Part shown: positions 9,024-18,753 of the stretch, piece by piece | How positions within the stretch are numbered: position 1 is the first letter of the stretch | Layout: every line of letters begins with the position of its first letter | Origin: a bacterium HR24 | GTDB lineage: Bacteria > Chloroflexota > Dehalococcoidia > SM23-28-2 > HRBIN24 | Length of the DNA stretch: 47,490 nt | Direction: 5' to 3' | Assembly: GCA_002898715.1 (NCBI GenBank) | Contig: BEIA01000004.1 | Coordinates: 1 to 47,490 of the forward strand | The notes under the pieces: model-generated | Databases searched by the model: none | What the model was told of the DNA's origin: nothing | What the model saw: only the letters and a program-made list of their open reading frames with translations | Position numbers and translations under genes: made by a program

Positions 9024-10106
9024 ATGCCGCGGACAGGCTCGGCCTACCTGCCCTTGCACGACGGTGCGGCGCCGCCCTGGCTCTTCCAGCGCATGGCCCG
9101 CCTCTCGCGATACGTGCTCCTCACGCTCTCCGAGGAGTTCGGGCCGCGGGAGGTGCTGCGCCGCCTCTCCGACCCCTTCTGGTTCCAGGCACTGGGCTGC
9201 CTCCTGGGCTTCGACTGGCATTCCTCCGGCCTGACCACGGTGGTCTGCGCGGCCCTGAAGGAGGGGCTGCGCGGTGCCGAACGGGACACGGGAGTGCTGG
9301 CCGCCGGCGGCAAGGGCCGTACGTCCCGCCGCACCCCGGCCGAGATCGAGGCCCTGGCCGAGCGCTTCTCCTTCCCGCCCGGGCCCCTGGTCTACGCCTC
9401 GCGCATGAGCGCCAAGGTGGACTCGGCCGCGCTGCAGGACGGCTACCAGGTCTACCACCATACCATCTTTTTCACTCCGGACGGCCACTGGGCGGTGGTC
9501 CAGCAGGGTATGAACGAGGCCACCGGCTACGCTCGCCGCTACCACTGGCTGGGGGACGACGTCGAGGAGTTCGTGTGCGAACCCCACAAGGGCGTGGTCT
9601 CCGATGCCGTGGGCAGCGCCCTGAACCTGGTGGCCCGAGAGGCCGCCCCGGCCCGCGACGTGACCGCCCAGCTCGCCCGCCAGGGACCGGAGCGCATCGC
9701 CCGCGAGCTCGAGCGGCTCCGCCGGCTGGAGCTGCCCCGTCGGCATCATCTCGGGCCGGAGGACTTCGACCCGCGACGGCTGGAGGCGGGGCTGCTGCGG
9801 GCCTACGAGCGCCAGCCACGCGACTTCGAGGAACTGTTGGGCACGGAAGGGGTAGGGCCTAAGACGGTGCGGGCCCTGGCCCTGGTGAGCGAGGTGGTCT
9901 ACGGGGCCCCGGCTTCCTACCGCGACCCGGCCCGGTACTCCTACGCCCACGGGGGCAAGGACGGGCACCCGTTCCCCGTTGACCGCGACACCTATGACCG
10001 CACGGTGGAGGCCCTGAAGCGGGCGGTGGAGAGGGCGCGGCTGGGACAGCGCGAGACGCTGGACGCCCTGCGCCGCCTGTCCCGCGCCCTCCCCCAGGAG
10101 TGTTAA
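9024..10106 (+). CDS. DUF763 domain-containing protein with C-terminal helix-hairpin-helix
   Basis: Recalled DUF763 N-terminal pattern (LPLHDGAAPPWLFQRMARLSRY..ILx); HhH-like LLGTEGVGPKTVRALALVSEVVYG. Confidence 0.8.
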   Translation: MPRTGSAYLPLHDGAAPPWLFQRMARLSRYVLLTLSEEFGPREVLRRLSDPFWFQALGCLLGFDWHSSGLTTVVCAALKEGLRGAERDTGVLAAGGKGRTSRRTPAEIEALAERFSFPPGPLVYASRMSAKVDSAALQDGYQVYHHTIFFTPDGHWAVVQQGMNEATGYARRYHWLGDDVEEFVCEPHKGVVSDAVGSALNLVAREAAPARDVTAQLARQGPERIARELERLRRLELPRRHHLGPEDFDPRRLEAGLLRAYERQPRDFEELLGTEGVGPKTVRALALVSEVVYGAPASYRDPARYSYAHGGKDGHPFPVDRDTYDRTVEALKRAVERARLGQRETLDALRRLSRALPQEC

Positions 10107-10115
10107 GGGGGCGCG

Positions 10116-10823
10116 GTGCGCGTTCGGGAGCTTCATCCCTGGGACCTGGGCCCCCAGGAGGCCATGCGCCTCCAGGCCGAGCTGAGCCGCAAGGTCGTCC
10201 TCAGTGGCGGGCCCGCACAGGTGCGATACGTCGCCGGAGCGGACCTGGCCTTCCTGGGCAGCAGCCGAGTGGGAGGGACGGCACGCGCCGCCGTCGTATT
10301 GCTCTCCTGCCCCGAACTGGAGCCGGTGGCCCAGGTGGTGGAGGAGGCCCCCGTCACCTTTCCCTACATCCCCGGTCTCCTGGCCTTCCGCGAGGCTCCC
10401 GCCCTGGCCCGCGCCTTCGCCCGCCTGGAGCCGCCGCCCGACCTGGTGCTGGTGGACGGACACGGCCTATCTCATCCCCGCCGCTTCGGCATCGCCTGCC
10501 ACCTGGGGCTGCTGCTGGAGGTGCCCACCATCGGCTGCGCCAAGTCACGGCTGGTAGGGCAGCACGGCCCCGTGCCCGAGGAGGCGGGCGCCTGGACGGA
10601 GCTGCACGACGGCGGCGAGGTCATAGGCCTGGTGGTGCGCACCAAGGCGGGTGCCCAGCCCGTATACGTTTCACCGGGCCACCTGATAGGTCTGGAGGAG
10701 GCGGCCCGCTGGACGCTGGCCCTCTGTCGCGGCCACCGCTTGCCCGAGCCCACCCGCCTGGCCGACCTGCTGTCCAAGGGCAGGCTGCCGCCCGCGGCCG
10801 GCCAGCAGCCGCGCCTGTTGTAG
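10116..10823 (+). CDS. nfi: endonuclease V (deoxyinosine 3'-endonuclease)
   Basis: VRYVAGADLAF, TFPYIPGLLAFREAPAL, LVLVDGHGLSHPRRFGIACHLGLLLEVPTIGCAKSRLVG. Confidence 0.93.
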   Translation: MRVRELHPWDLGPQEAMRLQAELSRKVVLSGGPAQVRYVAGADLAFLGSSRVGGTARAAVVLLSCPELEPVAQVVEEAPVTFPYIPGLLAFREAPALARAFARLEPPPDLVLVDGHGLSHPRRFGIACHLGLLLEVPTIGCAKSRLVGQHGPVPEEAGAWTELHDGGEVIGLVVRTKAGAQPVYVSPGHLIGLEEAARWTLALCRGHRLPEPTRLADLLSKGRLPPAAGQQPRLL

Positions 10824-10863
10824 CCCCCGCCCCTGTTACAATGGTCATGGGAGGTATCGGCGT

Positions 10864-11971
10864 ATGGCAGAGGCAGGACAGCTGGTGCGCGAGCTGAGAG
10901 AGAAACTGGACGAAGCCCTCGACCGTCTTTGACATCGCTGGCCTCGAGCGAGAGGCCCAGGAGCTGGAAGCGCGGGCTGCTGCCCCCGGTTTCTGGGACG
11001 ATCCCCAACAGGCCCAGAGGCTCATGCGCCGCCTGGCCGAGCTCCGCGAACAGGTGGAAACGTGGCGCGGCCTCGACTCCCACCTGCACGAGCTCGCCGA
11101 GTTGCTGGCCCTGGCCGAGTCCGATGGCGATACGGACATGGTGGAAGAGGTGCTGCGGGAACTGGAGGTCCTGGCCAGGCGCCTCGACGAGCTGGAGCTG
11201 TCCCTGGCCCTTTCGGGGCCCTATGACCGCCGCGACGCCATACTGGCTATCCACGCCGGTGCTGGCGGCACCGACTCCCAGGACTGGGCCGAAATGCTGC
11301 TGCGCATGTACCTACGCTGGGCCGAGCGTCGGGGCTACGAGACGCACGTCCTGGACATATCGCCTGGCGAGGAAGCAGGCATCAAGAGCGCCACGGTCGA
11401 AATCTCTGGGCCTTACGCCTACGGCTGGCTGAAGGCCGAAAAGGGGGTGCACCGACTGGTCAGGCTGTCGCCCTTCGACGCCGCCCATGCCCGCCACACC
11501 TCCTTCGCCATGGTGGAGGTGCTGCCCGAGGTGGAGACCCCCACCGAGATCGACCTGAGGCCCGAAGAACTGCGCATCGACACCTTCCGGGCCAGCGGTC
11601 ACGGCGGCCAGCACGTCCAGAAGAACGCCACAGCCGTCCGCATAGTCCACCTGCCCACGGGGATCACCGTCTCCTGTCAGAACGAGCGCTCTCTGGCCCG
11701 CAACAAAGAGTTCGCCCTGAAGGTGCTCAAGGCGCGGCTGCTGGAGCTGGAGCTGGAAAAGCGGCAGGAGGAGCAGGCGCGCCTCAAGGGCGAGTATGTC
11801 CCCGCCGAGTGGGGCCACCAGGTGCGCTCTTACGTCCTCCATCCCTACAAACTGGTGAAGGACCATCGCACGGGCTACGAGACCAGCGACGCCGAAGGGG
11901 TGCTGGACGGCGACCTGGAAGACTTCTTGCGCGCCTACCTGCGCACCCAGGTGGGCAGGAAGGCCTCATGA
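10864..11971 (+). CDS. prfB: peptide chain release factor 2, with +1 programmed frameshift (10864-10929 then 10931-11971)
   Basis: ATG10864 frame reads to CGT CTT TGA (10930-10932); +1 shift at CTT-TGA-C enters main frame; GGQHVQKNATAVRI, SGHGGQ. Confidence 0.95.
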
Positions 11972-13224
11972 GGGCGTGGGCGGTAGCCCTGTGCCTGGCG
12001 GTGGCCGCCATCCTCTCGCTGGCGGCCCTTTCCCCGGCGGCGGCCCAGCCAGCGGTTCAGGTAGGCACGCAGACGGTGGAGAACGCCTTTCCCCGCGGCC
12101 TGCGCTTCCATCTCACCGCCACCAGCGAAGTGCCGGTGCAGCGCGTTCTCCTGCACTACCGCCTCCTCCCCAAAGGCGTGGCAGCGGCCGCTGGCGTACA
12201 GGTAGAGCCGGGCACGCAGGTCGACGCCACTTACGAGCTGGGCTGGCCCCAGACCTATCTGGCCCCGGGCACGGCGGTCGAATACCGCTGGGAGCTGCGC
12301 GATGCCCAAGGGGGCTCATTCTTCACTCCCGCGCAGACAGCCACGTACAGCGACCCGCGGTTCCCGTTCCGGACGCTGGAGGAGGGGGGCGTGACCCTCT
12401 ACTGGTACGCGGGCAGCGAGCAGCAGGCTCGCCGCCTGCTGCAGGCCGCCGCCGATGCCCTGGCCCGCGCCGAGGCCCTGCTCCGGGCGGACGTGGACTT
12501 TCCGGTGAAGGTGTGGGTCTATGCCGATCCCGACGACATGCGGCCCGCGCTGGTGCCGCGCAGCGAGGCCTTCGACCGGGCAGTAATCACCGCTGGCGAG
12601 AAGGTCTCCGACGATACGGTGCTGATGGCCGGCATGGGGGCCGTGGACACGCTGCGCCACGAACTGACCCACATCGTCACGGCGGTGGCAGGGCGGGGCC
12701 CCTTCGGCGACCTCCCCGCCTGGCTGGACGAGGGCACGGCCGTGTACTTCCAGGAGAGCCAGGGGGCCTTCCGTCTCGCCTTCCAGGAGGCGGTGCGGCG
12801 GGACGCCCTCCTGCCCCTCACGGCCATCGGGTCCTATCCCGGCGACCCCTCCAAGGTGAACCTGTTCTATGGGCAGTCCTGGGCCCTGGTCTCCTACCTG
12901 ATCGATACCTATGGCGAGGAGAGATTCGCGCAGCTTTTCGCCACCTTCAAGCGGGGGGCCACCATCGATGGCGCCTTGCGGGCCGTCTACGGCCTGGGGC
13001 TCTACGACCTGGAGGACCAGTGGCGTCAGAGCCTCGGATTGGGACCGGTGCCACGCCCCGGCACTGGCCCCCGGGCAGGGGCCACGCCGCTACCGCCTTC
13101 GGCAACGCCCCTGCCTGTCGGCGACCGTGGGCCCAACCCGCTTCCCTGGGCCGCGGTCGGGGGCGCCGTCGTCGTAGGGGCGGCTGCAGCCTTGCTCGTT
13201 TACCGTCGCCTGGTCAGGGGATGA
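11968..13224 (+). CDS. Membrane-anchored peptidase MA-like zinc metallopeptidase
   Basis: ATG11968 overlaps prfB stop (ATGA); signal peptide; LRHELTHIVTAVAG...LPAWLDEGTAVYFQ; Pro-rich linker and C-terminal TM. Confidence 0.82.
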   Translation: MRAWAVALCLAVAAILSLAALSPAAAQPAVQVGTQTVENAFPRGLRFHLTATSEVPVQRVLLHYRLLPKGVAAAAGVQVEPGTQVDATYELGWPQTYLAPGTAVEYRWELRDAQGGSFFTPAQTATYSDPRFPFRTLEEGGVTLYWYAGSEQQARRLLQAAADALARAEALLRADVDFPVKVWVYADPDDMRPALVPRSEAFDRAVITAGEKVSDDTVLMAGMGAVDTLRHELTHIVTAVAGRGPFGDLPAWLDEGTAVYFQESQGAFRLAFQEAVRRDALLPLTAIGSYPGDPSKVNLFYGQSWALVSYLIDTYGEERFAQLFATFKRGATIDGALRAVYGLGLYDLEDQWRQSLGLGPVPRPGTGPRAGATPLPPSATPLPVGDRGPNPLPWAAVGGAVVVGAAAALLVYRRLVRG

Positions 13225-13990
13225 TCAGGCCGCCGTGGGTGCGCCACTCGGGCGGCGGCCCCTCCTCCGGCGGCGGTTCGGCCGGCGTCGTCTCGCCGGC
13301 GGGGGCTGTCTCCACCAGGGCGACGCCGGTGGCCCTGGCCACCTGCTCCAGCAGAGCGTCCACGGCTATGGCGCCGGGGATGGCCACGCGGTCGTTGATG
13401 ATGGTGTAGGGCACGGCCCGGATGTTGTACTTGCGGGCCAGGTCCGGGAACTCGGACACCTCGATGGCCTCGGCTGTCACCGCCTTGGGATTGGCCATGG
13501 CCAGCGCGTAGGCGGCCCTCACCATCTGGGGGCAATAGGGGCAGGTGGGGGTAACGAATACCCGCACCACTGCCTGCTCCTGCAGACGCCTGGCCTTGCG
13601 GGCCACCGGCTCTGGCAGCGGCACCTCCTGACGGGAGAGGTACACGATGGTCTCCACGAACTCGGGGAACTCGTGGCCGCTGGGCAGGCCGTAGAACTTC
13701 AGGCGGGCGCCGTCCCTGCCCCGCAGCACGATGGCCGGCACCCTCTCGATGCCGAACTGCCGCACCGCCTCGGGGTCGTCGTCGAAGACATGGACGCGCA
13801 GGCTGATCTTGTCGGTAAGGCCGGCCAGCTCCTGCAACATCTCCTGGGTCGGGCGGCAGTAGCGGCAGGGCTCCTTGCCGGGCAGGTATATGGGCAGGTC
13901 CTTCTGGGTAAAGAAATCGATCTTCACCTGGTCCAGCAGCTCGACGGCGAACCGCTGGCGCAAGAGCTCCTGGTCCCTGAGCGGGATCAC
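13214..13990 (-). CDS. Thioredoxin/glutaredoxin-fold protein disulfide oxidoreductase (two CxxC domains)
   Basis: EPCRYCRPTQEM and TPTCPYCPQMV; IRAVPYTIIND. Confidence 0.88.
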   Translation of the reverse strand: MIPLRDQELLRQRFAVELLDQVKIDFFTQKDLPIYLPGKEPCRYCRPTQEMLQELAGLTDKISLRVHVFDDDPEAVRQFGIERVPAIVLRGRDGARLKFYGLPSGHEFPEFVETIVYLSRQEVPLPEPVARKARRLQEQAVVRVFVTPTCPYCPQMVRAAYALAMANPKAVTAEAIEVSEFPDLARKYNIRAVPYTIINDRVAIPGAIAVDALLEQVARATGVALVETAPAGETTPAEPPPEEGPPPEWRTHGGLIIP

Positions 13991-13991
13991 C

Positions 13992-14579
13992 CTATCTCCC
14001 CTCCTGGCGGGTGCGTCGATGGGCCAAAAAGAGCCTGTGGGCAGCCGTCGCCGCAGCGGCTACGGCCAGTACCCACAGGACCGGCACCACTTGGTCAATT
14101 ATAAGGCCTAGCCCCAAGATGAACACGCGCTCCGGTCGGGCCAGCAGCCCCTCCCGCAGGGGGACGCCCACGATCTCGGCCCTGGCCCGCACATAGCTGA
14201 CCAGGAAGGAGGCGACCACGGCCACGAAGGCGAGGAGGGCGCCTTCCTCTTCCCCCTGCTGCAGGAAATGGTGCAGCAGCCCGCCCAGCACCGCCGCCTC
14301 GGATACCCTGTCCAGCACGGCGTCCAAGACCGAGCCGAAGCGGCTTTGACGCCCCGTGGCCCTGGCCAGGGGGCCGTCTACCGCGTCTAAGGCGCTGAAC
14401 GCCCAGGCAGCCAGACCGGCGCCGAGAAGCTCGCCGCGGGCCGCCAGGACTCCCGCCAGCACGTTGCCTGCCGCGCCCAGCAGGCTCACGTGGTCGGGGC
14501 GCACCCCGATGCGGTCCAGAAACAGAAGGGCTGGCGAGAGGAAGCGCTCCAGGGCGGCCCGGGGCAACAGGTAAGACAT
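13992..14579 (-). CDS. CDP-alcohol phosphatidyltransferase, PIP/archaetidylinositol-phosphate synthase-like
   Basis: DAVDGPLARATGRQSRFGSVLDAVLDR = DxxDGxxARx8GxxxDxxxD; SYVRARAEIVGVP...ARPERV resembles mycobacterial PgsA1. Confidence 0.9.
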   Translation of the reverse strand: MSYLLPRAALERFLSPALLFLDRIGVRPDHVSLLGAAGNVLAGVLAARGELLGAGLAAWAFSALDAVDGPLARATGRQSRFGSVLDAVLDRVSEAAVLGGLLHHFLQQGEEEGALLAFVAVVASFLVSYVRARAEIVGVPLREGLLARPERVFILGLGLIIDQVVPVLWVLAVAAAATAAHRLFLAHRRTRQEGR

Positions 14580-15715
14580 CAGCCTCGGCCTGGGGAGCGG
14601 CCCGCCAGCACCTGGTGGTAGCACTCCAGGATCTCGGCCGCCACTCGCTCCCAGGCATAGCGGCGGACGGTGGTCAGGCCGCGCTGGGCCATGGCCTCCC
14701 GCAGGGAGCGGTCGCACAACAATCGGTAGAGGGCCCGGGCCAGGGCCTCGCCGTCGCCCGGCGGCACCAGGAGCCCCTCCTGGCCATCGGTGATGACCTC
14801 ACGGAACCCCTCGATGCTGGAGGCCACCACCGGCACGCCGCTGGCCATGGCCTCCAGCAGGATGAGGCCCTGGCTTTCGGCGCCGGTGTTGGGCGCGCAG
14901 AACACATGGGCCGAGCGGTAGTAGCGCGGCAGCTCGGCATCGGGCACGTAGCCGGCGAAGACGACGTCTGTCAGCCCGGCCCGCTCCACGAAGCGCTGGC
15001 AGGGGGCAAGCATACCGCCATCGCCTCCGGCCACGATCAGGCGCAGGTCCGGCAGCTCCTGCTTGAGCAGGGCGAACGCCTGCAGCAGATGGGGCAGGCC
15101 CTTGCGCCGTTCCAGCCGGCCCACGAAGAGCACGTTCAGCTTCCCGTCGTCGAACTGGGGCAGGGGCTCTACCTCGGGGCAGAAGCGGCCCACGTCCACC
15201 CCGTTGGGTATGATGCGGTAACGCCCGGCAAAGTACTTGCTGATGAGCCGCAGCGCCGTCCGCGATACCACGATGCGCCCATGGATGCGTCCCCAGTACG
15301 GCCTGATCAGGTGCCGCGCGTAGGCATAAAGGCGGCTGCCGCCCTCCCGAGCGGCGTGGAAGGTGACCACGATAGGGCCATCATAGAGACGCAGGAACTG
15401 CACGGGCAGCAGGGGCATGAACGGCTCGTGCAGGTGCACCAGGTCGAACCGCTCCCGCTCCAGCAACCGCCGCACCTTACCGGCCAGGGTGAAGGAGAGG
15501 CTGATGTGGGCCACCGAGCCGCTGGCGGGAAGGCCCACCGTGTACTTGCCGATGACCTCCAGGTTGTCGAGTGGGTGGGCCCAGAAACGGGAGCTGGGCG
15601 CCACAATGCGTACCTGATGGCCGTGGCGCGAGAACTCCTTGGCCAGGTGGGACACGTGGCTGTTGACTCCCCCCGGCACTGCCCAGTCGTAGGGAGAGAC
15701 TAGGGCGATCCTCAT
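14579..15715 (-). CDS. GT4 glycosyltransferase, PimA-like
   Basis: MRIALVSPYDWAVPGGVNSHVSHLAKEFSRHGHQVRIVAP; FVGRLERRKG; ESQGLILLEAMASGVPVVAS. Confidence 0.9.
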   Translation of the reverse strand: MRIALVSPYDWAVPGGVNSHVSHLAKEFSRHGHQVRIVAPSSRFWAHPLDNLEVIGKYTVGLPASGSVAHISLSFTLAGKVRRLLERERFDLVHLHEPFMPLLPVQFLRLYDGPIVVTFHAAREGGSRLYAYARHLIRPYWGRIHGRIVVSRTALRLISKYFAGRYRIIPNGVDVGRFCPEVEPLPQFDDGKLNVLFVGRLERRKGLPHLLQAFALLKQELPDLRLIVAGGDGGMLAPCQRFVERAGLTDVVFAGYVPDAELPRYYRSAHVFCAPNTGAESQGLILLEAMASGVPVVASSIEGFREVITDGQEGLLVPPGDGEALARALYRLLCDRSLREAMAQRGLTTVRRYAWERVAAEILECYHQVLAGRSPGRG

Positions 15716-16503
15716 GACGGCCGCAAGAAGGGAAAGATGCGCTGCACGAAGCTCATGGCCGTGGGCCCCAGCCCCAGGGTGCGCGGCGTGACCGTGAGCC
15801 CCCGCCACTGCTGCACCAGCACCGGCCACAGCCCGAGTTCCCAAAGACGCGGGTGCCGGCCGCAGACAGCCTCGGTGGTGCGCTCCAGGATAGCCCGGCG
15901 CAAGTCGTCGGCGGTGCGCCCCGGGAAGAGGGTGTAGCCGCTGCCGATGGCCTTGAGGAAGTGGGCATCGGAGCCGCCCACCCGGGCCAGGCAGAAGCGC
16001 CGGGCCAGTTCGTGCACAGTGCGGTGCCGCCCAGCCATCAGAGGCAGCGAGCGGGAAAAGCCGTTGGCCAGCTCCAGGGCATCGGCGTGGGCCAGGGGCT
16101 CCGGCCACGTCATGAGGCGCTCGATGTCCCGCCGGTTCAGGCTGCGGGTGACCACGCTCAGGGGATGGGCGATGATGGCGATGCCGCCCTGGCGGTGGAT
16201 GGCCTCCACCACCTCCGCTGCCGGGCGCAGGCTGGGCAGGGGCTCCTCCACGAACAGGGCCAGGATGTGCCCTTCGATGGCGGTGACCTCCATGCCGGTG
16301 ACCACCTGAAAGCGGTAGCGGCCCCTGGCCCAGGCCTCGCGCACCGCCCAGGCGCCCTCGAAGCTATCGTGGTCGGTGATGGCGATGACGTCCAGGTCGG
16401 TATGCTCCTGGACGTAGTCCAGCACCTCCCGGGGGGAGGCCATGCCATCGCTGAGACAGGTATGGACGTGCAGATCGGCCTTGCCCATCTGCTCCGGACT
16501 CAC
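15712..16503 (-). CDS. PHP-domain phosphoesterase
   Basis: KADLHVHTCLSDG, VIAITDHDSFEG, IAIIAHP, RVGGSDAHF; GTG16503 overlaps upstream stop. Confidence 0.92.
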   Translation of the reverse strand: MSPEQMGKADLHVHTCLSDGMASPREVLDYVQEHTDLDVIAITDHDSFEGAWAVREAWARGRYRFQVVTGMEVTAIEGHILALFVEEPLPSLRPAAEVVEAIHRQGGIAIIAHPLSVVTRSLNRRDIERLMTWPEPLAHADALELANGFSRSLPLMAGRHRTVHELARRFCLARVGGSDAHFLKAIGSGYTLFPGRTADDLRRAILERTTEAVCGRHPRLWELGLWPVLVQQWRGLTVTPRTLGLGPTAMSFVQRIFPFLRPS

Positions 16504-17408
16504 CGCCGTCCCTCCCCGGGCTGCGAGTCCCATATGGCCTCCATGACGATCCACTGTCCCGGATCGCGGCGGAGGTGTCGTTCGAAGCAGTGCAGGAAGC
16601 GCAGGGTGTTAAGGCGTACGTCCTCCTCCACGCTGCCTGTGCGCTCCAGGTCGAGGGGCGGCTCCACCACGACCTCTATCCTGCCGTCGCGCCGGTAGCT
16701 GAAAACGGGGACCAGCACAGCACCGGTGCGCATGGCCAGCTCCACCGGGCCAGTAGGTATGTAGGTCTCCTGGCCCAGGAAGGGCAAGAGGGCTCGCGGC
16801 CCCTCCACATCTCGGTCGCCCATGAGGGCCACCAGCCCGCCGCGCTTCAGGTAGCGGATGGCAGCCTTGACGCTGCCCACGCTCACGGGCAGGAAGGTGT
16901 GGCCCTGGCTGGAGCGGAGCCTGTCCACCAGCCGGGAAAGGCGCGGCGGCGAGAGCGGCTCGGTGAGGCACAGGGCCTTGACCCCCAGTGGTATGAGGCC
17001 CTGTATGGCCAGCTCGGGGCTGCCGAAGTGACAACTGACGACGATGACCCCCCGCCCCTCGCCCAGGGCAGGTGCGATGTACTCGTCGAATCCCCAGTAG
17101 TGCAGCCGCCGCTCGTAGAACTCGCGCACGTCCAGCCGGGGTATGGTGATGAGGTCGGCGTAGTAGCGGGCCACGTTGCGGAACACCTTGCGTGCCGCCC
17201 GGCGCACCTCGCCGCGGCTGGCGGCAGGCCCCAGCACGTGGCGCATGTTGTCGATGACGCGGCGGCGCAGGCGGGGCGCCAGCAGAAAGAGCAACTCGCC
17301 GGCCAGGTCGCAGATGCGGTACAGAACCGCCAAGGGCAGGCGGCCCAGGGTGTGCAGCGCGATCAGCAGAGCGAAGTACTTCCACATGGGCACTGCCTGC
17401 CCCGCCAC
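16500..17408 (-). CDS. LpxL/HtrB/PatA-type lysophospholipid acyltransferase
   Basis: GEGRGVIVVSCHFGSPELA (HxxxxE-like), IRYLKRGGLVALMGDRDV. Confidence 0.87.
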   Translation of the reverse strand: MAGQAVPMWKYFALLIALHTLGRLPLAVLYRICDLAGELLFLLAPRLRRRVIDNMRHVLGPAASRGEVRRAARKVFRNVARYYADLITIPRLDVREFYERRLHYWGFDEYIAPALGEGRGVIVVSCHFGSPELAIQGLIPLGVKALCLTEPLSPPRLSRLVDRLRSSQGHTFLPVSVGSVKAAIRYLKRGGLVALMGDRDVEGPRALLPFLGQETYIPTGPVELAMRTGAVLVPVFSYRRDGRIEVVVEPPLDLERTGSVEEDVRLNTLRFLHCFERHLRRDPGQWIVMEAIWDSQPGEGRR

Positions 17409-17427
17409 GCCGGCGCCGGGCCAGCGC

Positions 17428-18516
<1,089 letters not shown>

Positions 18517-18535
18517 ACGCTCCACACCTCCTCTT

Positions 18536-18555
18536 GCCGGCCTTGGGCGGCCGGC
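18536..18555 (-). other. 5'-leader hairpin of ino1 transcript
   Basis: GCCGGCC-N6-GGCCGGC perfect 7-bp inverted repeat between predicted -10 TAAAAT (18563-18568) and SD AGGAGG. Confidence 0.45.
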
Positions 18556-18641
18556 CGCCTGAATTTTAGCCCTGGACGAGCCTTGCGAACAAGCGAACGG
18601 GCCGTAAGGGGCCTGAGAGCGCGATAGAACCGCCAGGATGC

Positions 18642-18715
18642 TGGAGCGGGCGGCGGGAATCGAACCCGCGTAGCCGGCTTGGAAGGCCGGTGCTCTGCCA
18701 CTGAGCTACGCCCGC
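18642..18715 (-). tRNA. tRNA-Gly(TCC), CCA encoded
   Basis: GCGGGCG...CGCCCGC-T-CCA; anticodon loop CTTCCAA; GGGTTCGATTCCC. Confidence 0.95.
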
Positions 18716-18753
18716 CCGCCACCACCCTCTAGTATAGCGTGGGGCGGGGAGGA

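Noticed and set aside
8478-10463. 661-aa minus-strand ORF
   Set aside because: Antisense to DUF763/nfi and frame-shifted over the thioesterase; those genes have clear motifs.
14579-16108. 509-aa glycosyltransferase ORF start
   Set aside because: Upstream part is off-frame over the PHP gene; MRIALVSPYDW at 15715 is the canonical start.
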